A DNA stretch of 64,000 bases from Pseudomonas sp. B33.4. Its GTDB lineage: Bacteria; Pseudomonadota; Gammaproteobacteria; Pseudomonadales; Pseudomonadaceae. Position numbers and translations under genes: made by a program. The stretch is taken from contig NZ_CP140706.1 in the NCBI RefSeq assembly GCF_034555375.1, forward strand, positions 2,533,001-2,597,000. Reading direction: 5' to 3'. A model generated the notes under the pieces. It ran no database searches and was not told where the DNA came from. It saw nothing but the letters and a program-made list of their open reading frames with translations. This document shows, in pieces, positions 42,208-50,523 of this stretch (its first letter is position 1; each line of letters begins with the position of its first letter).

Positions 42208-43637
42208 GCGATTTGATCCGACACGGCAACTTTATTGACGGCCAGTGGGGGCAGGGCGGTGCGACCTATCAGGTGCGCAATCCGGCCAACGGCGAGCTGA
42301 TCACTGAGGTGCAGAAGGCTGGCGCCGAAGAGACCAACCTCGCCATCGACGCTGCCCACCGCGCACTGTCGGCGTGGCGCAAATTGACCGCGAAGGAACG
42401 CAGTCAACGCCTCAAGCGCTGGAGCGAGTTGATGCTCGCCAGCCAGAAAGATCTGGCCACGTTGCTCAGCCGCGAACAAGGCAAGCCGCTGGCCGAGGCC
42501 ATGGGCGAAGTGGTTTACGCAGCGAGTTTTCTCGAGTGGTTTGGCGAAGAAGCCAAGCGTGCCTACGGTGATGTGATCCCGAGTCACAAGGCCGATGCGC
42601 GGATCATTGTGGTCAAGGAAGCCATCGGCGTGGTCGCGGCGATCACCCCGTGGAACTTCCCGTTGGCGATGGTCACCCGCAAAGTCGGCCCGGCGCTGGC
42701 GGCGGGCTGCACGATGATTCTCAAGCCTTCGGAAGAGACGCCGCTGTCGGCATTTGCCTTGGCCGTATTGGCCGAGCAAGCAGGGATTCCGGCCGGCGTG
42801 TTCAACATCGTGTCCGGCGATGCCTTCGCCATCGGTGGCGCGCTGCAGGCGTCCAGTATTGTGCGCAAACTGTCGTTCACCGGCTCAACCCGCACCGGCA
42901 AACTGCTCATGCGCCAAGCTGCCGACACCTTGAAAAAAGTCTCGCTGGAACTGGGTGGCAACGCGCCGTTCATTGTCTTCGACGATGCCGATCTGGATGC
43001 TGCGGTCAAAGGCGCGATGGCCTCGAAGTTCCGCAACACCGGGCAGACCTGCGTCTGTGTGAATCGCTTCTTTATTCAGGACGGCGTTTACGAGGCCTTC
43101 ACCGGCAAGCTCGCCGAAGCGGTGGCGGCGATGCGCGTCGGCAATGCGCTGGACGGTGAAACCGAACAGGGGCCGCTGATCAACAGTGCGGCGCTGGCCA
43201 AGGTCGAAAGCCATGTCAGCGATGCTCTAGAGAAGGGTGCGACGCTGTTGTGCGGCGGCCGTCGCCACGCCTTGGGCGGTACGTTCTATGAGCCGACCAT
43301 CCTTACCGAAGTCAACGGCGACATGCTGATTGCCCAGGACGAAACGTTCGGCCCGGTGGCGGCTTGCTTCCGTTTCAAGGACGAGGCCGAAGTGCTGGCA
43401 CGGGCCAATGACACGCCATTCGGTTTGTCGGCGTACTTCTACAGCCGCGACATCGGCCGGGTCTGGCGCATGGCCGAAGGGCTGGAGGCGGGCATGGTCG
43501 GGATCAACGAAGGGATCATCTCCACCGAGGTGGCACCGTTCGGCGGGATCAAGGAATCGGGCCTCGGCCGCGAAGGTTCGAAGTACGGGCTGGATGACTA
43601 TCTGGAGATCAAATATCTGTTGATGGGGGGTCTGTAA
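42204..43637 (+). CDS. NAD(P)-dependent aldehyde dehydrogenase, succinate-semialdehyde type
   Basis: 477 residues. Cofactor-binding ITPWNFPLAMVTRKVGPALAAGCTM and KPSEETPLSA, catalytic Glu in LELGGNAPFIVF (about 248) and catalytic Cys in GQTCVCVNR (about 282) are all in place. The phrase GGIKESGLGREGSKYGLDDYLEIKYL at the end is typical of GabD-like enzymes, which oxidise succinate semialdehyde or related omega-aldehydes to acids. Start ATGA-overlapped with the aldo/keto reductase, so translation is coupled. Actual substrate in this operon is unknown. Confidence 0.9.
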   Translation: MSDLIRHGNFIDGQWGQGGATYQVRNPANGELITEVQKAGAEETNLAIDAAHRALSAWRKLTAKERSQRLKRWSELMLASQKDLATLLSREQGKPLAEAMGEVVYAASFLEWFGEEAKRAYGDVIPSHKADARIIVVKEAIGVVAAITPWNFPLAMVTRKVGPALAAGCTMILKPSEETPLSAFALAVLAEQAGIPAGVFNIVSGDAFAIGGALQASSIVRKLSFTGSTRTGKLLMRQAADTLKKVSLELGGNAPFIVFDDADLDAAVKGAMASKFRNTGQTCVCVNRFFIQDGVYEAFTGKLAEAVAAMRVGNALDGETEQGPLINSAALAKVESHVSDALEKGATLLCGGRRHALGGTFYEPTILTEVNGDMLIAQDETFGPVAACFRFKDEAEVLARANDTPFGLSAYFYSRDIGRVWRMAEGLEAGMVGINEGIISTEVAPFGGIKESGLGREGSKYGLDDYLEIKYLLMGGL

Positions 43638-43657
43638 CCCTCAACGAAAATCCCTTT

Positions 43658-43681
43658 GTGGGAGCAGACTTGCTCCCACAT
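43658..43681. repeat. Short REP-like palindrome
   Basis: Perfect 10-bp arms TGTGGGAGCA / TGCTCCCACA with a 4-nt loop. It lies between the dehydrogenase and MFS genes and may weaken or separate their transcription. Confidence 0.8.
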
Positions 43682-43736
43682 ACAAACAAGCAAGAGCAAT
43701 CGGTTTCTCCGTCAATAACAACAATTGGAGACGAAC

Positions 43737-45101
43737 ATGTCCGCTCAACCCATAAAAATCGACGACCTGCCGATCGGCCGGTTCCACATCAAGATCGCCG
43801 GTCTGACCTTCGGCGCGCACTTCACCGACGGCTACATTCTTGGCCTGATCGGCATCGCCTTCACCTTGCTCAGCCCGCAAATGCAACTGGACGCGTTCTG
43901 GCAAGGATTGATCGGCGCGTCGGCATTGATCGGGCTGTTTCTCGGCAGTCTGTTTTTCGGCTGGATCTCGGACAAGGTCGGCCGGCAGAAAATCTTTCTG
44001 GTCAGTTTTGTGCTGATCACCGTGGCCTCGGTGATGCAGTTTTATGTCGAAACAGCGATGAGTCTGTTTCTTTGCCGAGTGCTGATCGGCATCGGCTTGG
44101 GCGGCGACTTCAGCGTCGGCCACGCGATGCTGGCCGAGTTCTCGCCGAAGAAACATCGCGGCGTTTTGCTGGGTTCGTTCAGCGTGATCTGGACCTTTGG
44201 TTATGTTGCCGCGACCTTCGTTGGCACCGCAATGCTCAGCCTTGGCGATGACGCCTGGCGCTGGATGCTGGCCTCCTCGGCAATCCCTGCAGCGTTAATT
44301 CTGATCGCGCGCATCGGCACGCCGGAATCGCCACGCTGGCTGGTCAATCAGGGGCGCATCGCCGAGGCACGGGCGATCGTCAAAAAGCATCTGGGTGACA
44401 ACGTTGAACTCGACGAAACCCGCTCCACGGAAACCCGATCGGGTTATGCGGTGCTGTTCAGCCGTGAATATCGCAAGCGCACGGCGTTCAACTGCCTGTT
44501 TTTCGTGTGCATCGTGATGCCGTACTTCGCCATCTATACGTTCCTGCCGTCGATCCTGCAGAAGATGGGCCTGGCCGAAGGCTTCGGCACTGAGTTGATG
44601 TTGAACATGTTGCTGATCCTCGGCGCGCTGATCGGCATCTGGTGCACGATCAAATTCACCCGGCGCGGCTTCCTCATCAACTCGTTCATCATTCTGGCGG
44701 TGGCGTTGTTTCTGCTGGCGGTACTGCCGGGCAGTGCGGCGTGGCTGATGGTGCTGGTGTTTGGCCTGTTCACCTTGGTGCTGTCGGCGGTGAGCAATCT
44801 GGTCGGGGTGTTTCCGGCCGAGAGCTTTCCGACTGAGGTTCGCGCCAGTGGTATCGGGCTGGCAACGGCAGTGAGTCGCTTGGGTTCGGCCGTCAGTACG
44901 TTTCTGTTGCCGGTGAGTGTGGCCGGGATCGGCTTGAGTCCGACCATGGGCATTCTCGCGGCGATTCTGGCGATTGGCGCATGGCTGTCGTGGGCGTGGG
45001 CGCCGGAGACCAAGTCGCTGACGTTGAGCCAGGCGTGCAAGGCGCAGAATCCGGTGGAGGGGGGGGCGATTGTCGTGAGTAAAGTCGCCACGCCGATTTG
45101 A
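43737..45101 (+). CDS. MFS transporter (sugar/aromatic-acid porter type)
   Basis: 454 residues, twelve membrane helices. Loop 2-3 signature FGWISDKVGRQKIFL and the RVLIGIGLGGDFSVGHAMLAEFSPKKHRGVLLGSF stretch match the sugar-porter/aromatic-acid:H+ symporter branch. The late FPAESFPTEVRASGIGLATAVSRLG is also typical. GGAG is 8 nt before ATG 43737, which skips four codons of a longer frame. It probably imports the substrate handled by the fae-AKR-dehydrogenase genes, but a REP-like palindrome separates them, so it may be a separate transcript. Confidence 0.9.
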   Translation: MSAQPIKIDDLPIGRFHIKIAGLTFGAHFTDGYILGLIGIAFTLLSPQMQLDAFWQGLIGASALIGLFLGSLFFGWISDKVGRQKIFLVSFVLITVASVMQFYVETAMSLFLCRVLIGIGLGGDFSVGHAMLAEFSPKKHRGVLLGSFSVIWTFGYVAATFVGTAMLSLGDDAWRWMLASSAIPAALILIARIGTPESPRWLVNQGRIAEARAIVKKHLGDNVELDETRSTETRSGYAVLFSREYRKRTAFNCLFFVCIVMPYFAIYTFLPSILQKMGLAEGFGTELMLNMLLILGALIGIWCTIKFTRRGFLINSFIILAVALFLLAVLPGSAAWLMVLVFGLFTLVLSAVSNLVGVFPAESFPTEVRASGIGLATAVSRLGSAVSTFLLPVSVAGIGLSPTMGILAAILAIGAWLSWAWAPETKSLTLSQACKAQNPVEGGAIVVSKVATPI

Positions 45102-45121
45102 TGTGTAAGGCTTAAAACCTC

Positions 45122-45396
45122 CCCCTCACCCCAGCCCTCTCCCCAGAGGGGCGAGGGGGAAAGGGGGCCGATCTTTGTGGCTTTCAACATTTGCGTTCGA
45201 CTCGAGATTTCAGATCGGTGTCCCCCATACATTCACCCCGGCCAGTTCCCTCTTCCTTTGTGGGGCGAGGGGGAAAGGGGGGGCGATCTATGTAGTATTC
45301 AAAATCTACGTTCGACTCGGTATCTCAGGTCGGCGTAGTTCGAATAATCACCTCGGTCAGTTCCCTATCCCTCCGGGAGAGGGCTAGGGTGAGGGG
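45122..45396. mobile_element. MITE-like element with inverted ends and internal direct repeat
   Basis: The two ends are 22-bp inverted repeats with one mismatch (left begins CCCCTCACCCCAGCCC; right ends GGCTAGGGTGAGGGG). Inside, a roughly 115-bp unit is repeated with divergence: GGGGCGAGGGGGAAAGGGGG starts both units at about 45149 and 45264, followed by related GCGTTCGACTCG / ACGTTCGACTCG segments. No ORF. I see no clear target-site duplication. Confidence 0.6.
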
Positions 45397-45401
45397 CTCT
45401 T

Positions 45402-46277
45402 TCAGGGGTTACTCACCAGACTCAGCCAGTCAGTAAACAGCTTCACCTTCGACAATCCCTGCTTGTCATTCGCCACATCCAGCCAGTAGCCGTAAGGCCC
45501 GATCACTTCAATCGGAGTGATCGGCACAAGGCTGCCATTGGCCAGTTCCTTCTCGATCATCTGCCGATCAATCACCGCCAGTCCGCCACCGGCCAGCGCG
45601 GTGTGGATCACCTGATCGAGCGTGCTGAATTCCAGCCCCTGTCCCGCCTCGATATCTTCACGACCCATCGCCGCCAGCCAGTTTTCCCAGACCTTCAGAC
45701 GCTTGCCGTCATGCAGGATGTGCAGCAATGGAAACTCGCGCAGATCCGGCGCTTGATCGCCATTGAACAGTTCTGGACTGGCCACGGCGATGTGCCGCTC
45801 CATCACCAGCAATTGACTGGCGCATTGGGTGGATGCCGCGAGACCGAAACGGATGTGACAGTCGATTTCCGCGAGGCTGTCGTGGCTGGCCTGATTGGTC
45901 ACGCTGAGGCTGATGTCCGGGTAGCGCTGGCAGAACGCGCGCAGGTGTGGCGACAGCCAGCGCGTGGCCCAGGTGGGCGGAGCGAGTACGCGCAGGCGCT
46001 GGCGCAGATTGGGCACGCGTACCGCTTGCAGGGCGCGTTCCATATGATCGAAGGCTTCGGCCAGATGCGGCTTGAGGTTGCTGCCGGCTTCGGTCAGCGA
46101 CAGGCCTTGCGGGGTGCGCACGAACAGGGCGACGCCGAGGTAGTCTTCGAGCTGTTTGATCTGACGACTGACTGCGCCCTGGGTGACGTTCAGGCCGAGT
46201 GCGGCCTGGCTGAAACTGCGATGACGCGCGACTTCTTCGAACACGCGCAGGGTGTTGAGGGAGGGCAGTTGACGCAT
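45402..46277 (-). CDS. LysR-family regulator (GcvA-like), A
   Basis: 291 residues. N-terminal winged helix: SLNTLRVFEEVARHRSFSQAALGLNVTQGAVSRQIKQLEDYLGVALFVRTPQGLSLTEAG, the GcvA-type pattern. The effector domain follows from about residue 90 (LRVLAPPTWATRWLSPHLRAF). The start at 46277 matches the family; a 51-codon upstream extension crosses a REPIN and is rejected. It lies convergent to the MFS gene and upstream of nothing it obviously controls, but an AAAAACAAAC run in its upstream region resembles the motif described at 47722. Effector unknown. Confidence 0.88.
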   Translation of the reverse strand: MRQLPSLNTLRVFEEVARHRSFSQAALGLNVTQGAVSRQIKQLEDYLGVALFVRTPQGLSLTEAGSNLKPHLAEAFDHMERALQAVRVPNLRQRLRVLAPPTWATRWLSPHLRAFCQRYPDISLSVTNQASHDSLAEIDCHIRFGLAASTQCASQLLVMERHIAVASPELFNGDQAPDLREFPLLHILHDGKRLKVWENWLAAMGREDIEAGQGLEFSTLDQVIHTALAGGGLAVIDRQMIEKELANGSLVPITPIEVIGPYGYWLDVANDKQGLSKVKLFTDWLSLVSNP

Positions 46278-46390
46278 GGAGGCAGAACCCCGATCGAGCG
46301 TTTGGCTCGGTTTGTTTTTGTAGGTTTTGTTTGTAGGGGGTATCTGACTATTGCGCAGGGTTTGATGCAAGGGTTGTTTGTGCCGGCGCC

Positions 46391-46455
46391 ATCGCGAGCA
46401 GGCTCGGCCCCACATTGAAATGCATTCCAAGTGTAGAAGTGAGCCTGCTCGCGAT
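46391..46455. repeat. REPIN (slightly degenerate)
   Basis: Same family as 11811: arms ATCGCGAGCAGGCTCG... and ...GTGAGCCTGCTCGCGAT, with three mismatches and spacer TGCATTCC. Between LysR A and the porin gene. Confidence 0.85.
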
Positions 46456-46484
46456 AGCTATTTCATGAATTCGAACAATCTGGA

Positions 46485-47663
46485 TCAGAAGTAGTAGCCA
46501 ACGTTCACATACACCTGGTTCTCCCACTGATCCAGCCCGCCGGCACCCAGGCTCTGGGTATAGCTGCTGCCGCCAATGTACGGATCATTGCGGCCAAACA
46601 GCCACTCGGCAGCAACCCACAGTTTGCTGACCGAAAACGAGCTGCCGAGGATCATCCGCTCTGATGTCTTGAAGCCGCTGGCGGATTTGTCGAAGGCGCT
46701 GTAGTTGGCGTAAAGCTTGACCCCGCTGACCTTATCGAAGAGGTATTTGCCCGCCACGTCATAGCTCAAGTCCGCGACGTATAGATTGCCGCGACTGGCG
46801 ACATTGTAAGTACCGTCATACCCGCCCAACGTCACTACTTCATCACTGCCTGGATTGCGCGGCGACATCTGCTGCCGCGCCGCTTGCAGTTGCACGCCCC
46901 AAGGCCCGTTCTTGCCCAGATAGTGAATGGCCACGGCGTTGCGCCGGCCATCGTTGTTGGTGTCGCGGTTCTGCAGGCTTGAAGTCAGGCCGGAGACGCC
47001 GACCTCGGACTTCCACGGGCCCAGATCAAGTGCCTTGGCCACGCGCAGCACCACCGTGTCGCGTTCCTGGTTGTCGCTGCCGTCAGCCACGTAACTGTCG
47101 GCCTCGGAGACAATGCTGGAATAGCTCACGCCATTGCTGGTGCCTTTGCCTTGCCATGCCGGGCGCAGGTAGTAGCCGGCCTGGAGGTTCCAGTCGCCGC
47201 TTTGCTGGATGTACTTGGCGCCGACTTGCTGCACCTCTTCAAGGCCAATGACGTTGCCGAGGGTTTCGTAAAAAGTACTGCCGAAGTACGGCTGCAAACC
47301 GAACGGCACGGTGTTCAGGCCGACTTGTACTTGCTGATCGGGATTGAACTTGTAGCCGGCCCAGGCGAACTTGGCGAACTGGATATCGCCGTAGTTTTTT
47401 GTGTACTGGTAAGGGTAGGAGCGACCGTAGAAGCGGTACTGCGCCTCACCGATCCAGCTGTCGGAATTGTACTTGGCGCTGAGGAATACCGTGTCGAGGC
47501 CGAACTTCTGAATATCGCGATCCGGGTCGAGATCCCAGCGCGCACGAATGGCGCCGCCCAGATCGAGATTGTCGGTGACCTGCACGGCCATCGCCGGGGC
47601 GGCAATGCTGCAGAACAGAGCGATGGAAGTGCTGCGCAAGCGCAAGGAAGCAGAGAAGGGCAT
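46485..47663 (-). CDS. Outer-membrane beta-barrel porin
   Basis: 392 residues. Signal peptide about 1-27 (LRSTSIALFCSIAAPAMA) then a Gly/Tyr/Asp-rich barrel: NLDLGGAIRARWDLDPDRD, NSDSWIGEAQYRFYGRSYPYQYTKNYGDI, and VGLNTVPFGLQPYFGSTFYETLG. It ends VNVGYYF with the terminal Phe needed for outer-membrane insertion. It probably admits the substrate of the neighbouring catabolic operon (49011-54742). The promoter faces LysR B and contains two copies of the AACAAACGAT-like motif. Related to Pseudomonas carbohydrate and acid-specific porins; substrate not determined. Confidence 0.85.
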   Translation of the reverse strand: MPFSASLRLRSTSIALFCSIAAPAMAVQVTDNLDLGGAIRARWDLDPDRDIQKFGLDTVFLSAKYNSDSWIGEAQYRFYGRSYPYQYTKNYGDIQFAKFAWAGYKFNPDQQVQVGLNTVPFGLQPYFGSTFYETLGNVIGLEEVQQVGAKYIQQSGDWNLQAGYYLRPAWQGKGTSNGVSYSSIVSEADSYVADGSDNQERDTVVLRVAKALDLGPWKSEVGVSGLTSSLQNRDTNNDGRRNAVAIHYLGKNGPWGVQLQAARQQMSPRNPGSDEVVTLGGYDGTYNVASRGNLYVADLSYDVAGKYLFDKVSGVKLYANYSAFDKSASGFKTSERMILGSSFSVSKLWVAAEWLFGRNDPYIGGSSYTQSLGAGGLDQWENQVYVNVGYYF

Positions 47664-47721
47664 GGAGCGGCTCTCGATTGTTTTTATTAGAGATGCCGCG
47701 CAGTTTTGCCATCCGGTGTGT

Positions 47722-47753
47722 GTTGAACAAACGATAAAAACGGTGAACAAACC
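47722..47753. promoter_or_regulatory. Candidate LysR operator in porin/LysR gap
   Basis: GTTGAACAAACGAT (47722-47735) followed by a second, partial copy GTGAACAAACC (47743-47753). The first copy occurs again in reverse at 48947-48960, in front of the aldehyde dehydrogenase gene. Placement between divergent porin and LysR genes fits an autoregulated LysR site. Confidence 0.6.
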
Positions 47754-47849
47754 TGCATCGAATGCATGTTACTCGCAAATTCCTGTAGGACAGTCCGGCA
47801 CACTCATGGGATGCTTTGCGCCTTGTCAGTGGTTTTCGAGTGCCTTGAT

Positions 47850-48782
47850 ATGAAACGCAAAATGCCCGGCCTGAACGCGCTCAAGGCGTTCGAAGTGGCC
47901 GGCAGCACCGGCAGTTTTACCCGCGCCGCCGAGTTGCTCAATGTCACCCAGAGTGCGGTCAGTCGTCAGGTGCGGCAATTGGAGGAACAGCTCGGCGAGA
48001 GCCTGCTGGAACGCCGTCACCATCATCTGGAATTGACCGCTGCCGGCAAGATTCTCCTGCGGGCGCTGCACCAGTCGTTCGACAAGATCGAGCTGACGGT
48101 GCGCAGCATTCAGCAGAAAACCCACTCCAACCGATTGCACATCAATGCACCGCCGACCTTTACCAGTCGCTGGTTGATGCCGCGTCTGGGCCGACTGCGC
48201 GAGCAACATCCCGAGCTGGAACTGAGCATCACCACGCGCTTGCAGGACAGTCTGGCGGAAACCAGCACGCTCGATTGTGCGATTCGATTTGGCAATGGCG
48301 AATGGGACGGTCTCGACAGTTCGCTACTGGTTCAAGAGCGCCACATCGCCGTGTGCGCGCCATCGGTGTATGCCCGCGAGAGTGGCGAGCAAGGCATCGA
48401 CCTCAATCGCCTGACGTTACTCCACGTTCTGGCCAGGGAAGACCAGCGCTACCTGACCTGGAATCACTGGCTCGACGCGGCGCGCATTACCGGGGTGGAT
48501 ACCCAGGGCGGTTATGAGTTCGATCTGCTCGATCTGGCGATTCAGGCGGCGACCGATGGCCTGGGCATCACCATCGCCGACTGGCACATGGTCGCGGCGG
48601 AACTGGCCAGCGGGCAGTTGACGCAAGTGCTGAATGTACATGTGGAAGGTCATCAGTCGTACTGGCTGGTGACCCGGCCGGAGCAGACGGATATGCCGCA
48701 GTTGCAGGTTTTTGCTCAATGGCTGCAGGAGGAGATCTGGCTGGCGCAGCGCCAGTTAGAGCCTTCGACCGCTGCTATCTGA
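47850..48782 (+). CDS. LysR-family regulator (GcvA-like), B
   Basis: 310 residues. Winged-helix N-terminus PGLNALKAFEVAGSTGSFTRAAELLNVTQSAVSRQVRQLEEQLGESLLERRHHHLELTAAG, effector domain after ~90 (RLHINAPPTFTSRWLMPRLGRL). It is a second GcvA-type regulator, related to but distinct from the one at 45402. It sits between the divergent porin and the downstream aldehyde dehydrogenase operon, so it is the best candidate to bind the shared GTTGAACAAACGAT motif. Likely ligand: a substrate or intermediate of that operon (inference). Confidence 0.9.
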   Translation: MKRKMPGLNALKAFEVAGSTGSFTRAAELLNVTQSAVSRQVRQLEEQLGESLLERRHHHLELTAAGKILLRALHQSFDKIELTVRSIQQKTHSNRLHINAPPTFTSRWLMPRLGRLREQHPELELSITTRLQDSLAETSTLDCAIRFGNGEWDGLDSSLLVQERHIAVCAPSVYARESGEQGIDLNRLTLLHVLAREDQRYLTWNHWLDAARITGVDTQGGYEFDLLDLAIQAATDGLGITIADWHMVAAELASGQLTQVLNVHVEGHQSYWLVTRPEQTDMPQLQVFAQWLQEEIWLAQRQLEPSTAAI

Positions 48783-48799
48783 ATCAGCCCGGATTCCCT

Positions 48800-48887
48800 T
48801 GTAGGAGTGAGCCTGCTCGCGATGGCGATGTATCAGCGAAAAATAGGTGGCTGACACACCGCCATCGCGAGCAGGCTCACTCCTACA
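48800..48887. repeat. REPIN with long arms
   Basis: 28-bp perfect inverted arms (TGTAGGAGTGAGCCTGCTCG... / ...CGAGCAGGCTCACTCCTACA) around a 32-bp spacer. It separates LysR B from the aldehyde dehydrogenase promoter. Confidence 0.9.
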
Positions 48888-48946
48888 GGGGATTTGTGCC
48901 GATGCGGGGGTAACCTGCATTTTTCGAATGTTTAACCGCCCGATAA

Positions 48947-49005
48947 ATCGTTTGTTCAACCCGCCATCGATGACAAGACTGGTGGCATTGATAAAAACAA
49001 ACGAT
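48947..49005. promoter_or_regulatory. Candidate LysR operator upstream of aldehyde dehydrogenase
   Basis: ATCGTTTGTTCAAC at 48947-48960 is the exact reverse complement of the 14-bp site at 47722. A further AACAAACGAT lies at 48996-49005, just before the start codon. Two sites about 40 bp apart in opposite orientation suit a LysR tetramer. Confidence 0.6.
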
Positions 49006-49010
49006 GGGCG

Positions 49011-50441
49011 ATGCACATGCGAACCGAGCGAAATTTTGTTAACGGCCAATTCATCGAGCCTGCCAGCGCGGCGCTGATCGCGGTCTACAACCCGGCCACC
49101 GAAGCGTTGCTCGGCCATGTCTCGGGTGCCACCGCCGAGGAAGCCACCGCAGCGGTCGATGCGGCGGCAGCGGCGCAAAAGGTCTGGGGCAAACTCACCA
49201 GCATCGAGCGCGCCGAACATCTGCGAGCCTTTGCCGCTGCGTTGGAAGATCGTGCCGAAGCCATCGGCAACGCACTGGCCGCCGAGTCTGGCAAAAGCGT
49301 CAGCGATGCCAGCAACGAAGCCCGTTATGCCGCGCAGATCACTCGCTACCACGCCGAATGGGCGCGGCGCATCGAAGGCGAGATCATCCCCAGCGACAGC
49401 CCTGACGAAAACCTGTTTTTGCACCGCGAGCCGATCGGCGTCGTTGCGTGCCTGATCCCGTTCAACTACCCGGTTTACACGTTGCTGCGCAAAATCGCCC
49501 CGGCGCTGATTGCCGGCAACACCGTGGTGGTGCGCCCAAGCAACAACACACCGACCTCGGCATTCGAAATTGCCAAAGCGGTGCAGCAATCGGGCATGCC
49601 GGCCGGTGTGATCAATATCCTGACCATGGATCACGCCACGGCGGCGGCCGTATGCACCCATAAAGCCGTGGGCCTGATTACCTTGACCGGCAGCGTCAAC
49701 GCCGGGCGCATCGTTCTCGATTATTGCAAGGCCAACATCGCCAAGCCGTCGCTGGAACTGGGTGGCAAGACCCCGGCGATCATCGAAGCGGATGCCGACC
49801 TGGGTGCGGCCGCGACAGCAATCATCGCGTCGAAAACCACGCATTGCGGCCAGTTGTGCACGGCGGTCGAGCGCGTCTATGTGCAGGAAAGCGTCTACGA
49901 CCGATTCCTCGCGCTGCTCAAGGCGAAAATCGCTGAAGTGAAATTCGGCGACCGCGCCATCGACGCCAGTCTGATGGGGCCACTGGTCAATGCCAGTTCG
50001 CAGCAGAACATTCACGCCATGGTCGAGCGCGCCATCGCTGACGGCGCAATCCTCGAAAGCGGTGGCGTGTTGCCGCAAGGATCGGGGCATTTCTACCCGC
50101 CGACGCTGCTCAGCGGTTGCCGTCAGGACATGGAAATCGTCCAGGAAGAAATCTTCGGCCCGGTGCTGCCGGTGCTCAAGTACCGCGACATCGACGACGC
50201 GCTGGCCATGGCCAACGACCATCAGTTCGGCCTGTCGTCGGTGCTCTACACCGAGAACTACCGCACCGCGCAGAAAGTCGCCAACGCCATCGAGGCCGGC
50301 GAGTTGTACGTCAATCGCACCCCGGCTGACCCGTATCAGGGCTACCACGCCGGCTGGAAACGCTCCGGCCTGGGCGGCGATGACGGCAAGCACGGCATGC
50401 TCGAATTTACCCAGACCCGACTCGTGGTCATGAAGTACTGA
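49011..50441 (+). CDS. Aldehyde dehydrogenase (lactaldehyde/glycolaldehyde type)
   Basis: 476 residues from ATG 49011 (ATG 49017 is equally possible). Cofactor site CLIPFNYPVYTLLRKIAPALIAGNTVVVRPSNNTP, catalytic Glu in LELGGKTPAIIEADAD and catalytic Cys in HCGQLCTAVERVYV (about 281). The phrase HREPIGVVACLIPFNYP and the ending MLEFTQTRLVVMKY resemble AldA-type enzymes that oxidise lactaldehyde, glycolaldehyde or other hydroxyaldehydes to acids with NAD+. First gene of a probable operon with MFS, enolase-superfamily and GMC genes, behind two copies of the LysR motif. Confidence 0.9.
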   Translation: MHMRTERNFVNGQFIEPASAALIAVYNPATEALLGHVSGATAEEATAAVDAAAAAQKVWGKLTSIERAEHLRAFAAALEDRAEAIGNALAAESGKSVSDASNEARYAAQITRYHAEWARRIEGEIIPSDSPDENLFLHREPIGVVACLIPFNYPVYTLLRKIAPALIAGNTVVVRPSNNTPTSAFEIAKAVQQSGMPAGVINILTMDHATAAAVCTHKAVGLITLTGSVNAGRIVLDYCKANIAKPSLELGGKTPAIIEADADLGAAATAIIASKTTHCGQLCTAVERVYVQESVYDRFLALLKAKIAEVKFGDRAIDASLMGPLVNASSQQNIHAMVERAIADGAILESGGVLPQGSGHFYPPTLLSGCRQDMEIVQEEIFGPVLPVLKYRDIDDALAMANDHQFGLSSVLYTENYRTAQKVANAIEAGELYVNRTPADPYQGYHAGWKRSGLGGDDGKHGMLEFTQTRLVVMKY

Positions 50442-50523
50442 TCCGCCGCTACACGCCTCACGCTACACCTATAAAAACAATTATCAGGGGCGCCCGGAGC
50501 ACGGGTTGCCCGAGGTCACTTCA

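Noticed and set aside
45122..45396. Insertion sequence with transposase
   Set aside because: Inverted ends are present but there is no ORF inside, so it is kept only as a non-autonomous MITE-like element.
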